From: Planctomycetota bacterium
Lineage (GTDB): Bacteria; Planctomycetota; PUPC01; JACPCR01
Direction: 5' to 3'
Length of the DNA: 25,373 bases
NCBI GenBank assembly: GCA_030740295.1
Contig: JASLXP010001136.1
Location: forward strand, 1-25,373
The position numbers and the translations under genes were made by a program. The notes below the pieces were generated by a model. That model ran no database searches, was not told the origin of the DNA, and was given only the letters and a program-made list of their open reading frames with translations. Positions 16,173 to 24,472 of this stretch are shown here, in pieces; the first letter of the stretch is position 1, and each line of letters starts with the position of its first letter.

Positions 16173-17306
16173 CTCTACTCCTCCATCCCATCCCTGTTTC
16201 TTGACAAACTCAGCCACTTGTTTGGCGACTACTCGATGGCCGCGGACTGTCAGATGGCATTGGTCGATGAAGAGGTCCTCGCCTTCATTCGCCCGCTTGA
16301 GTCCGTCCAGGAGATCGAGGAATGGCCAGTTCATTTCATCGGCAATGTTCTTTAGTTCTTCCTGAGGCTCACGACGCTCGGTCTCAGCGTTGACCTGGAC
16401 GGAAACGGGCATGGCGACCAGAGCCGGACGAATGTTGTGATGCGTGCAGAGCTGGTTTAGCTGATTCAACTGCGATTCTACCTCAGGCCAGGTTTCAGGT
16501 TTCCATGCTGCGCCCCAATCGTATTGGGCGGCATCGATGAGGTCCTGAAGTGTGTCCGGGTCGCCGCGCCAGTTTTCCTGCTGGAAGATCTCGAGCCATT
16601 CCATACGGCGTGAGACAGGAAGGCGCGAGGCCTCGTCGGCAATGGCCCATGAAAAGTAGAATCTGTAGAGCATGCTGTAGACCATGCTCCGGCGAGTCCA
16701 CGGAAATCGTTTGGTGAATCGGACGATTGGGTTGCCCTTTACGAACTCGGAACGAAAACCGGCAGGCGGGCGCGAGTCGTTCATATAAAAACAGCAAAGC
16801 ACAATGTCCGGCGAAAGTGGCAGGTCTCTTTTTTTGAAGATGCGAATTTGTTCCCTGATACCGGTATCGGGATTGCCGCCATTAATACATTCAGCGGTAA
16901 GGAATTCTTCAGCCTGTTTGGGGAACGTGTCCTCCTGCGCAACGCCCGGCCCAAAGACGATCGAATCGCCGAGCATCAGGATTCGGGTGGCGGTGTTAAC
17001 TGCCTGGATCTCTCTGTCTCGGTGGCCGGTCGAGTTTATACGGACGCCGTCCTCCTCGGTGTTAGGAATCAGTTCGTAGCCATCGTTTACGTGAAAGGTC
17101 ATCGTGCTGTACCGGATGACATTCAGGTCTTCATCCGAAATCAGAAATCGTGAAACGAATTCCGCCACGGGCAATGCTAGAATGAGAGTAACAAGGCTGA
17201 CGGCCAGCCGTTTCCAGGGGCTGCGGTGCACTCTGGCTGCCTGTTTCTCGTCGTCAGGTCTCTGTGTTTGCCGAGGTTGTTCGGTATCAACCATAATGTC
17301 GTTCAC
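16170..17306 (-). CDS. Membrane-anchored SGNH/GDSL-type hydrolase
   Basis: This is a 378-residue protein. A charged N-terminus is followed by one membrane segment (about 33-55, LAVSLVTLILALPVAEFVSRF), leaving the catalytic domain outside the cytoplasm. SGNH blocks are visible: MLGDSIVFGPG with the nucleophile S115, INGGNPDTG at the Gly block, FYMND (N176) and DQCHLTVRGH with D348 and H351. The Ser-Asp-His triad is therefore complete. The family includes esterases, sugar O-acetyl esterases and lipases; which applies here cannot be read from the sequence. The start is GTG at 17306, with an ATG 12 bases inside (17294) as an alternative; neither has a good ribosome site. It converges on leuB and is divergent from the repeat-rich membrane protein. 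Confidence 0.83.
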   Translation of the reverse strand: MNDIMVDTEQPRQTQRPDDEKQAARVHRSPWKRLAVSLVTLILALPVAEFVSRFLISDEDLNVIRYSTMTFHVNDGYELIPNTEEDGVRINSTGHRDREIQAVNTATRILMLGDSIVFGPGVAQEDTFPKQAEEFLTAECINGGNPDTGIREQIRIFKKRDLPLSPDIVLCCFYMNDSRPPAGFRSEFVKGNPIVRFTKRFPWTRRSMVYSMLYRFYFSWAIADEASRLPVSRRMEWLEIFQQENWRGDPDTLQDLIDAAQYDWGAAWKPETWPEVESQLNQLNQLCTHHNIRPALVAMPVSVQVNAETERREPQEELKNIADEMNWPFLDLLDGLKRANEGEDLFIDQCHLTVRGHRVVAKQVAEFVKKQGWDGGVE

Positions 17307-17465
17307 GAAAGAAGATGACAGGACCGAGAAATTACCCTTAAATAAATCCTTGCCAACATTTACAGGCGTATTAACTTCTTACGTTCTGGGGCCGGCCACA
17401 ACTGTAATCTTGGCAACGTTTATGCTCATGCCAGCACGAGCCATTTTTCAGGGAGTAACCAGCAG
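17307..17465. other. Divergent intergenic region
   Basis: This gap of 159 bases, more AT-rich than its surroundings at the left end, separates the SGNH gene from the repeat-rich membrane protein. TTGCCAACATTTA (17350 on) and TTGGCAACGTTTA (17409 on) are near-direct repeats about 60 bases apart and could be a protein-binding pair, but this is weak. AGGGAG ahead of the ATG at 17466 is a plausible ribosome site. Confidence 0.3.
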
Positions 17466-20225
17466 ATGCTGAATACGAGGGAAGTTCTGTTTTTGAAAAC
17501 CGCGGGTAATCTGAAGCTTCTGGACCAGACCCAGTTGACTCAGGCACAGGAAGGCATCAAGCAGGCCCGTGCCCAGAGCAATCCAATCTTTGTCTGGGAC
17601 CTGCTGGTTCACTGGCAATTCCTGCCAAAGGAGAAGGCTGAATATGTGGTGAAGCTCATCCTTCAGGCGGAAAAGAAACAAACCGGAGCGAGTTCAACTG
17701 CGTCCCTGCCCGCGGCACAACCTGCCGCTCCCGCGGCTCAAGCCGTCCCTGGCTCGCCTGCCGCCATGCCCGCGGCTCAACCTGCCGCTCCCGCGGCTCA
17801 AGCCGTCCCTGGCTCACCTGCCGCTCCCGCGGCCCAAGCCAGCCCCGGCTCGTCTGCCGCCATGCCTGCTGTACAGGCTGCTGCGGCCCAGCCGATTGCT
17901 CCTGCTGCACAACCAGCCGCCCCTGGTGCGCAGCCGGCCGCTCCTGCTGTTCCTGGCGCACAGGCTCAGATGCCAGCCGCCGTTGCGCAAATGCCTGCTG
18001 CCCCGCAGATACCATCCGCTGCTCCTGCAGTGCCTGCGGCCCAGCCACTGATTCCAGGCGCTGCGCCGGGTGTTCCTGCGGCCGAGCCACAATTGCCCGG
18101 CGTTGCGCCGGGTGTTCCAGGAGCCCAGCCACAAATGCCAGGCGTGGCGCCGGGTGTTCCAGGAGCCCAGCCACAAATGCCAGGCGCAGCGCCGGGTGTT
18201 CCAGGAGCGCAACCTCCTGATTCCGCTGCTGCACCGGCGGAGGTGGCCACTGCAGCGGATACCGCTGAAAGTGTATCTGCAAAAGCCAAAGGGCCGGTAC
18301 CCGTCGGGCTGATCGCTGCCGGTATTGTCCTGGTCATTGCAGTCGGTGGTGGACTGGCTTTCTATTTCTTGAAGCCCCCGGCAGATCCAGTGACACCAGA
18401 AGACGGCGGGGCAATTGCGGCGGGGAATACAGATGAAACTGGAAACAATGCTGACAAGGTGGCCGTGAATCCTGGTGGGCCTCCACCTGTAACTCCGGGC
18501 GGACCTCCATCAGTTACTCCGGGAGGACCTCCAACAGTCAATCCCGGCGGACCTCCAACAGTTAATCCCGGTGGACCTCCAACAGTCAACCCAGGTGGGC
18601 CTCCGACGGTCAATCCAGGCGGACCGCCTGTGGGCATTCCGGGTGGGCCTCCCAAAGTCGAACCGGGCGGGCCACCGAAAGGCAATCCGGGTGTAGCGCC
18701 TATCGGCTTGGCACCGAATGGCCCTGGGGGGGCACTTTCTCAGGCCCAGGTCAATAAGGCCAATGCGGAACTCAAAGTCCTGTCTTCTCAGGTGGCGGAA
18801 TTGGTGACCAACAAGAATTATGACCAGGCCCTTCTGAAACTGAATGCCTACAAACTCAACACCTCCGGCGATCCGGTCTTAAAAGCAAAAGTAGATTCCC
18901 TGATTGCTGAGGTGAACCAGGAAAAGAACCCTCCTCCGGTACCAGAGGAAGAGGAAGAACCTGAGCTGAGCCTTCCCGTGGCCGGTGGTCAGGGTTCCGG
19001 TTCGAAGCAGGTGACCAAAGAGATCGACACCTACACGAATATTCGACAGCAAATCGATCCGCTGCTGAAAGAGAAGAAGTTTGGCGAGGCGAAAGGGATT
19101 CTTGGCAAACTGGTCGAGAAGCCGGAGAACGAGCTTTACTACAATTTTCTGAATCAGCTCCAAGGCGATCTCACAAAGGCGGATGAATTCATCGTGGCAA
19201 CCCACGGTCTCCTGAAAGAGAAAGTTGGGAGCGATATTCACTGGGGCGGGCTGCCGTCAAAGGTCAAATCCGTAGACGATGAAAAGATGGTTATCGAAGC
19301 CATCGGCCGCGAGAAGACGGTGCCCTTATGCAAGATCAAGGTGACCGAGCACATGAAAGTGCAGGGAATCAACTCCAAGGATGCGAACACGGACCAGTTG
19401 TTCGCGATGGGGCTGGTCTACTTTTGTGATGGCCAGTATTCGCAGGCCCGGAAGCTTCTGGATGAGACCAAGCTCACCCACAATTCCGAGAGTTATCTGG
19501 AGTTCATGAACAAAGACAATGACTCCAAGGCTCTTGAGATTGTCCGTGAAATCCAGACAGCTCAAAAGGCCAAAGATCTCAAGGCATTATCCAGCTTGAC
19601 CAAGAAGCTGCGGGAATCCCATGAACAGTCCCCAGTGACTTCAGCCTATAATAACCTCCTTATTCAGGCGGATGAGGATCTGGCAAAGTACAGGGATGAA
19701 AGAAAGAAACAGATCGATGCGCTCTTAGCGTTGTCCGAGAAGGTTCAGGTGAAGATCCGATCTGAGATCTCAAAGAAAAACGGCGAAATTATGAAGAAGA
19801 TTGCAGAGATAGAGAAGAAGCCGCAAAGGGACAATTTCTCATATAAGCTGATAGGACCAAAGAAAGGTCCAAAGAGCATCAGAATCAACAATCAGAACAA
19901 GACCCTCAGAGAAATTCAGAAAGAGGGAGTAGCAAAAGAGAAATTCGCTAATCTTGCCGATCTGCAGAAGTATTTGGGCGACCACGTAAAAAAGACATCC
20001 CTGCTCATCAGCAAGTCGAAAAGTACTGCCGAGAAAGAAATCAAACGGCTGAGCTCGGAAATCAAACGCTTTGAGAATATGATCGAAATGCAGAAGGCCA
20101 AGGCGCTACGATTGAACACAACCAACAACTCACGGCTCAAATCTCAGTTAAAGAAACTGCAGAGCCGGATCAAGAGTGGCGACACGATGACCGAAGAGGA
20201 GATGGCAGCCTACTTGAGGCGGTAG
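17466..20225 (+). CDS. Single-pass membrane protein with Ala/Pro and Gly-Pro repeat tracts and long helical C-terminus
   Basis: This 919-residue protein is not recognised as a known family. Residues 1-75 form a helical domain (LLDQTQLTQAQEG, VWDLLVHWQFLPKEKAEYVV) recalling the small N-terminal domains of GspE-like proteins. Residues about 76-270 are Ala/Pro/Gln-rich with two repeat types: a 20-residue unit and APGVPGAQPQMPG units. One membrane helix spans about 280-304 (VGLIAAGIVLVIAVGGGLAFYFL). Residues about 338-410 are 8-residue GGPPTVNP-type repeats. The rest is helical, with a TPR-like piece (LFAMGLVYFCDGQYSQARKLL), an EEEEEPE acidic stretch, and a Lys/Glu-rich probable coiled coil in the last 250 residues. 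An envelope-spanning scaffold is one possibility; no catalytic motif is seen. AGGGAG about ten bases before the ATG supports the start. Confidence 0.8.
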   Translation: MLNTREVLFLKTAGNLKLLDQTQLTQAQEGIKQARAQSNPIFVWDLLVHWQFLPKEKAEYVVKLILQAEKKQTGASSTASLPAAQPAAPAAQAVPGSPAAMPAAQPAAPAAQAVPGSPAAPAAQASPGSSAAMPAVQAAAAQPIAPAAQPAAPGAQPAAPAVPGAQAQMPAAVAQMPAAPQIPSAAPAVPAAQPLIPGAAPGVPAAEPQLPGVAPGVPGAQPQMPGVAPGVPGAQPQMPGAAPGVPGAQPPDSAAAPAEVATAADTAESVSAKAKGPVPVGLIAAGIVLVIAVGGGLAFYFLKPPADPVTPEDGGAIAAGNTDETGNNADKVAVNPGGPPPVTPGGPPSVTPGGPPTVNPGGPPTVNPGGPPTVNPGGPPTVNPGGPPVGIPGGPPKVEPGGPPKGNPGVAPIGLAPNGPGGALSQAQVNKANAELKVLSSQVAELVTNKNYDQALLKLNAYKLNTSGDPVLKAKVDSLIAEVNQEKNPPPVPEEEEEPELSLPVAGGQGSGSKQVTKEIDTYTNIRQQIDPLLKEKKFGEAKGILGKLVEKPENELYYNFLNQLQGDLTKADEFIVATHGLLKEKVGSDIHWGGLPSKVKSVDDEKMVIEAIGREKTVPLCKIKVTEHMKVQGINSKDANTDQLFAMGLVYFCDGQYSQARKLLDETKLTHNSESYLEFMNKDNDSKALEIVREIQTAQKAKDLKALSSLTKKLRESHEQSPVTSAYNNLLIQADEDLAKYRDERKKQIDALLALSEKVQVKIRSEISKKNGEIMKKIAEIEKKPQRDNFSYKLIGPKKGPKSIRINNQNKTLREIQKEGVAKEKFANLADLQKYLGDHVKKTSLLISKSKSTAEKEIKRLSSEIKRFENMIEMQKAKALRLNTTNNSRLKSQLKKLQSRIKSGDTMTEEEMAAYLRR
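17709..17828 (+). repeat. Tandem 60-bp repeat inside the membrane-protein gene
   Basis: Two units, 17709-17768 and 17769-17828, are nearly identical and in frame (20 codons, PAAQPAAPAAQAVPGSPAAM-type), with a partial third unit after 17828. Few differences remain, so the duplication appears recent or is kept uniform by recombination. Confidence 0.75.
18062..18213 (+). repeat. 42-bp tandem repeats coding APGVPGAQPQMPG-type units
   Basis: About three and a half units of 14 codons lie in tandem. They begin near GCGCCGGGTGTTCC and are increasingly similar toward the 3' side. They lie just before the membrane segment. Confidence 0.7.
18472..18690 (+). repeat. 24-bp tandem repeats coding GGPPTVNP-type units
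   Basis: About nine 8-codon units (N/T-P-G-G-P-P-x-V) lie in tandem directly after the membrane segment. Third-position changes between units keep the protein sequence while DNA copies diverge, so the protein repeat seems to be under selection. Confidence 0.75.
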
Positions 20226-20283
20226 AAAGGGGCCGCTCTGTCTCATCGGATCCCACGAGTGGCCGGACAGGGCCGACTGGATT

Positions 20284-21111
20284 TCACACTTCGACGCGGC
20301 GTTCCAATTCTTCCTGTGCAAGCTGATGTATGCGGGAGCAATCGATGGGCTCGGTCCCCTCGGGCACCTGGCTTGTCCCGGAGAACGGGCCGTCGTACGA
20401 ACTGGTCTTGACCTCACGGTAGACATCGCGCTTGGCCGTGAGAGACGTGGCGAACTGCAGGTTATCCGTTGTCATTTCCTCGATATGATCTTCGAGCACT
20501 TTCTCGAGCGCCTCCACCGCATCTCCCGCCACTGCAGAGTTTCCCGCGAGATGGAGCAGGCATGACATGCCTTGAACGGGGTCGAGTTGGGCAAAGACCA
20601 CGGCGGCCGGGGTTTTTACGATTTCCGGCGTCGTTTCATCTGCGAGCCATTCCTGAAGTGGGAGTTGCGCGGCCTCACCCAGCTTTTCCACTTCTTCCCA
20701 GTTTTGTGTCACTACGGCGAAAATGGCCTGTTGGGTCTTGTTCGAAGGTTCCCAACTCATCAACTGTAGAACCGCGGCAGCCTTGGTCCGAACATTGTTA
20801 TCGGGATGCAGAAGGGCGCCTTCAAGAGGCGAACTGTTCTGCTCACCGATGGCGCGCGCGGCTTTCCTTGCCTCGATAGCAACCTCGCCAATTTCACGGA
20901 TGGACAGGAGTGGAACAACAGCCGCCGGGCCACCGATCCTGCCAAGCGCGATGGCCGATTCTCTCCGCACATCGGAGCTCGGATCTTCAAGAGAATCAAT
21001 GAGTGGTTGAAGGGCCTTGGGAGACGCGACGTCGCCCAGCCGACGCGCCGCGAGTGATCGCCGACGAGCGTCAGACGAACTTTTCAGATGATAGACTTCC
21101 CAGACAAGCAT
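20284..21111 (-). CDS. HEAT-repeat protein
   Basis: I use the ATG at 21111 (275 residues); a GTG at 21156 would add 15 residues. There is no signal peptide or membrane segment. Helical repeats of the HEAT / PBS-lyase type are clear in the first third: RRLGDVASPKALQPLIDSL, then DVRRESAIALGRIGGPAAVV, then NNVRTKAAAVLQLM. The rest is helical without a catalytic motif. Such proteins are usually protein-binding adaptors, and no partner is evident. It is convergent with the repeat-rich membrane protein (58 bases between the stops). No ribosome site is clear before either start. Confidence 0.78.
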   Translation of the reverse strand: MLVWEVYHLKSSSDARRRSLAARRLGDVASPKALQPLIDSLEDPSSDVRRESAIALGRIGGPAAVVPLLSIREIGEVAIEARKAARAIGEQNSSPLEGALLHPDNNVRTKAAAVLQLMSWEPSNKTQQAIFAVVTQNWEEVEKLGEAAQLPLQEWLADETTPEIVKTPAAVVFAQLDPVQGMSCLLHLAGNSAVAGDAVEALEKVLEDHIEEMTTDNLQFATSLTAKRDVYREVKTSSYDGPFSGTSQVPEGTEPIDCSRIHQLAQEELERRVEV

Positions 21112-21300
21112 TACTTTATTTTTACGACCCCAAATTCTGAATTCGAAGATACGCACTCATGTCATTAATTCAAACACCGATTACGCAACCGGTGCCAACC
21201 GCGGGGAGACGCCGCCGAGGACACTGCCGGCGGACACGACTCACCAGATCGCAGAGCACCTCCCAGTAAGAATGACTAGAGAAGAAGTGGGACAGTGGGA
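21112..21300. other. Intergenic region with two small hairpins
   Basis: CACCG (21175-21179) pairs with CGGTG (21190-21194), and CCGCCG (21212-21217) pairs with CGGCGG (21228-21233). Both are short and lack T-tracts. They lie between the stop of the TPR-peptidase gene and the start of the HEAT gene. No convincing gene is present. Confidence 0.35.
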
Positions 21301-21364
21301 CAGACGAATGGGGACAGACGAATGAAGAAAGTTTTTCCTTCTTTCGTCTGTCCCCATTCGTCTG
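21301..21364. repeat. Long perfect hairpin (22-bp stem) with GGGACAGACGAAT units
   Basis: Positions 21301-21322 are the exact reverse complement of 21343-21364; the loop is AG/T-rich. The left arm holds two direct copies of CAGACGAAT, and related TGGGACAG copies precede it at 21288-21301. It lies about 40 bases past the stop of the TPR-peptidase gene. It lacks a following T-run on the minus strand, so it is more like a REP-type repeat than a standard terminator. Confidence 0.75.
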
Positions 21365-21404
21365 ACAATATTTGAGCGACAATAAACTACCTTCCAACCA
21401 GGGA

Positions 21405-24215
21405 TCACTTCCCGACTGATTCCAGGAGTTTTTTGACCTCCTCGTTTTGCCTGTCCACTCTACGGGCGCGCTGCAGGATCTTGCGGGCATCGGTCTTCTT
21501 GTTTCTTTCGATGAGGAGTTTTGCCAGCTTGATGTAGTTATCGACTTTGCGCGGGTTGATTCTGGTGCATGCTTCTAGCTCACCGGCAGCATCATCAAGC
21601 TTGTTCATTGCGCGCAGAGATTCGGCGAGGATTTCGTGGGGCTCGAGCAGGTAAGGCTGCACCTCGAACAGACGAAGGGCCACACGCTCGACGTCTGCGT
21701 GACGGCCGGCGGCGGAGTAGGCATTTAAGAGAAGCGGGCCGGCGTAGGCGGCCGATGAATCGATCTTGAGCATGCCTTCCCATGCCTGCAGACGGAGGTC
21801 ATTATCGTTGGCCTCGTTTGCCAGTGTTTCCATCACTTTGAATTGCGGGGGATATCCCGGATACCTCTTCGATGCGTTACGGAGATGGTTGATCGCATCC
21901 GCTCTGCGGCCCTGTTCTTTGGCGACCAATGCCAGTCTGAAGTAATTGCCCACGGGTTTGGGGTCGAGCTGAATGGACTTTTCAAAAAGTGTCTTCGCCG
22001 AATCCCACTCTCGTTTGAGAAATGCCAGCTCGCCCTGAATGCGCACGGCCTTGGCGCATTTCGAATCGATCTTCAGGGCTTTCTCCGCCCCTTTTTCGGC
22101 CTGATCTTTCTGACCGGTCATCAGGTATGCGAAGGCCAACTCCGCCTGCGGGTCCGCGTCCTTTGGAGCGGCCCGCGCGGCCGTTTTCAGTTTCTCCAGA
22201 TCGTGGGGAGAGTATTGTGGCAGCAGTGGCAGAGATTCGGCCAAAGTTTTTGTGTGCGCATACATCGCGTCCGAAAGTTCCTGCATGCTCATCCCGAGCA
22301 GTTCTTTCGCCCCTGTCTCGAAGGCGACCTCCTGATGCAGAGATTTCAGAAGGGCCAGAATTTTTTCGAAGCCGAACTGCTTCACCAGGTAATCGATACA
22401 TATCTCACCCTGAACGTAGGCGAGCAGAATTTGAAACCGTGACTTGGGTCGAGTGAATCCGCGGTTCAGGTTTTCCAGCCGGATGATCACGCCCTTCTTC
22501 AGCGCGGTCACCAGCATCCGGTCCTGGGTGAAGGTACGGGGCGTATGTTCATCGTAGACCGCCAGGCCCTCGGTGAACCAGCGGGGGATGTTGAATTTCG
22601 TCGCGTGCAGAGTGACTGCGTGGCTGAATTCGTGTACGAGCACCTCCTTCCAATTGAACTGCCCCGGCGAAACCCGCGGCGAATCCATAGCGATGACCCG
22701 TCCGAAGCAGACACCGTTCAGACCGATACCGGGCAGGCCGTGCACCCGGGCCGCGAAGTAATCGTGCCGGGGAAACATCTCCACCACTACCTGGTGATTC
22801 ATTTCCGTGGCGTATTGCTCGAGCAGCAGTTTCTGCTGTTCACTCAGCCACTTGCGGGCATAGCGGAGCAGGAAGCCATCCTTCTTTCGGTGTGCCTTTA
22901 TGCGAAAACTCTTGTCTTCGTACACATCGAATTCATCCATGTAATCGAGGGTCTCGAGCATGTTGTAGACCTTTCGATTAAACCGGTTCTGTTGGAACGC
23001 CTTTTCCAGAATCTGGTATCCCTTGGCCTCGTCGCCTTCCCGGCAATAGAGGAAGCCGAGGCTTTGCAGCACTCGCCAGTTCGTCGGCTCAAGCTTGTAG
23101 GCTTTCTCCATGAAATCGAGTGCAATCTTGGGCTTGCGCAGCCGCTCTGCCGCGTCGCCGATAGTCCGATAGAACTCCGCGTGGCTCGGATGGATGGCTT
23201 CCACCTTCTTCTTCACCAATTCGTATTTTTCGAGATCCTTTTGAAGGTAGTGAACGGATGCCAGCCGCGTGTGCACGCTCAGGCTTTTGTCGTTGATCTT
23301 CAGCGCCTGCTGCAAGAGCTCGATGGCTCGTTCGTAATCCTCTTCATGTACGGCAAGCGATGCTTGAATTTCGATGGCATCGATGAGATTGGGATTTACT
23401 TCCTGAATCCGTTCAAGCTCTTCCTCAACTTTTGGGAACTTGCCGTCGTGATAAAAGCAGACAAGCATTCCAAGCCGGGCGAGCGGGTGCTTGGGATTCT
23501 GTTTCAGGATGGGCCGAAATTCACCCGCGGCATCGTTGATCTGCCCCTTGTCCAGAAAGAGAAAACCGGTGGCCAGTTTGCCGTCGGTGCTGTCCTCTTT
23601 TTTTGATGCCTTCACGAACATATTCAAAGCCTGGTGCGGCCGGTTGAGCTCCTGCAAAGCCATTCCGCAGAAGATAAGCGAATCAACGTCCGTTGGGTTC
23701 TCCTGATGAAAACGGTTAGCGATCTGGTTGAAGAGCGACTCTGCCTCCTTTGGTTTTCCCGTGTTCTTGTGAAGCATGGCCATCCCGATTTTGGCGGCCG
23801 TGGATTCCGGAGAGATTTTCAGTCCGTTTCTGAGAGCTTTTTCTGCCTCCTCAAACCTGCCGGTGATGGAACAGACTTCACCAAGCCTGGTGAATGCGAC
23901 AGCGTCGCCGGGGTGCTTCTCCGAATACTCTCGGCAGCGATTCAACGCCTCTTCATATTTGCCGGTTTCGAGCAGGACATCGACATATTTGCTCAACCGG
24001 TCTGACGGGGTATCGGGCTGCTTGTGAAACAGCCAGCGAAAATGTTTAAGGGCCTCGTCATACCTGCCGGCCCGGTAAGCTTCCCATGCCTGTTCCGTGC
24101 CTATGGTGCTTTCGGCTGGGGCCTGTTTCTCTTTGACAGCTTCCGGGGCAACGTCTGGTGCCTGGCCCGGCAGAGAACTGGTAAGAAACAGAATTAGAAA
24201 GTTCATTGCAGTCAT
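21405..24215 (-). CDS. TPR-repeat protein with peptidase MA-like zinc metalloprotease domain
   Basis: This is a 936-residue protein. The short hydrophobic N-terminus (MNFLILFLTSSLPGQA) suggests export. TPR repeats fill about 40-430 (for example GRYDEALKHFRWLF, GRFEEAEKALRNGL, EDYERAIELLQQALKI). A metalloprotease-like domain follows at about 435-655, with VLVHEFSHAVTLHAT (H528, E529, H532) and WFTEGLAVY with E549 as third ligand, the HExxH...E arrangement of gluzincin peptidase MA. TPRs resume at about 680-930. All zinc ligands and the catalytic Glu are present, so activity is plausible. The substrate is unknown. It is divergent from the nitrilase gene. The ATG at 24215 has only a weak GGA upstream. 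Confidence 0.87.
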   Translation of the reverse strand: MTAMNFLILFLTSSLPGQAPDVAPEAVKEKQAPAESTIGTEQAWEAYRAGRYDEALKHFRWLFHKQPDTPSDRLSKYVDVLLETGKYEEALNRCREYSEKHPGDAVAFTRLGEVCSITGRFEEAEKALRNGLKISPESTAAKIGMAMLHKNTGKPKEAESLFNQIANRFHQENPTDVDSLIFCGMALQELNRPHQALNMFVKASKKEDSTDGKLATGFLFLDKGQINDAAGEFRPILKQNPKHPLARLGMLVCFYHDGKFPKVEEELERIQEVNPNLIDAIEIQASLAVHEEDYERAIELLQQALKINDKSLSVHTRLASVHYLQKDLEKYELVKKKVEAIHPSHAEFYRTIGDAAERLRKPKIALDFMEKAYKLEPTNWRVLQSLGFLYCREGDEAKGYQILEKAFQQNRFNRKVYNMLETLDYMDEFDVYEDKSFRIKAHRKKDGFLLRYARKWLSEQQKLLLEQYATEMNHQVVVEMFPRHDYFAARVHGLPGIGLNGVCFGRVIAMDSPRVSPGQFNWKEVLVHEFSHAVTLHATKFNIPRWFTEGLAVYDEHTPRTFTQDRMLVTALKKGVIIRLENLNRGFTRPKSRFQILLAYVQGEICIDYLVKQFGFEKILALLKSLHQEVAFETGAKELLGMSMQELSDAMYAHTKTLAESLPLLPQYSPHDLEKLKTAARAAPKDADPQAELAFAYLMTGQKDQAEKGAEKALKIDSKCAKAVRIQGELAFLKREWDSAKTLFEKSIQLDPKPVGNYFRLALVAKEQGRRADAINHLRNASKRYPGYPPQFKVMETLANEANDNDLRLQAWEGMLKIDSSAAYAGPLLLNAYSAAGRHADVERVALRLFEVQPYLLEPHEILAESLRAMNKLDDAAGELEACTRINPRKVDNYIKLAKLLIERNKKTDARKILQRARRVDRQNEEVKKLLESVGK

Positions 24216-24472
24216 CTTCGATTCCGTGAAAAGTCTTGTGAGAATGCGTGACGGGGCCCAACGCCAGCGTCAACTGCACGCAATAGATACGACAAGTCAA
24301 GAGTATCAAGTCTTGCCCATAATATGTCCATCTACAGCAGCGATCCTGACTGTTTTCATCCGTAAGATCGTTTCGTATGAATGCCCGAGGCGAGTTTCAA
24401 TGGCAACCACGGCCTGAAGGAGTTAGAAGGGCAGGGACTCTCCAACCAAACCTGCCGGCCAACCTGTTAGAT
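24216..24472. other. Divergent intergenic region before the nitrilase gene
   Basis: About 257 bases separate the divergent starts of the TPR-peptidase and nitrilase genes. On the minus strand, TTGAC lies near 24297-24301, but no well-spaced -10 follows. I see no riboswitch, RNA gene or repeat. No clear ribosome site precedes the ATG at 24473. Confidence 0.35.

Noticed and set aside
16201..16206. TTGACA as a -35 promoter element
   Set aside because: It lies inside the 3' end of the SGNH gene with no suitable -10 and no downstream gene in that direction.
18362..18685. Collagen-like GGPPG-repeat frame on the minus strand
   Set aside because: It is the complement of the 24-bp repeats in the membrane-protein gene; the repeat creates open frames on both strands.
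21301..21364. Intrinsic terminator for the TPR-peptidase gene
   Set aside because: The stem is long and strong, but on the minus strand no T-run follows it, so only a repeat is claimed.
22545..23606. 353-codon plus-strand open frame
   Set aside because: It lies wholly antisense to the well-supported TPR-peptidase gene, has no recognisable motif, and its sequence mirrors the codon pattern of that gene.
24385..24415. GTTTCAATGGCAAC resembling the start of a CRISPR repeat
   Set aside because: Only one copy, with no spaced repeats or cas genes.
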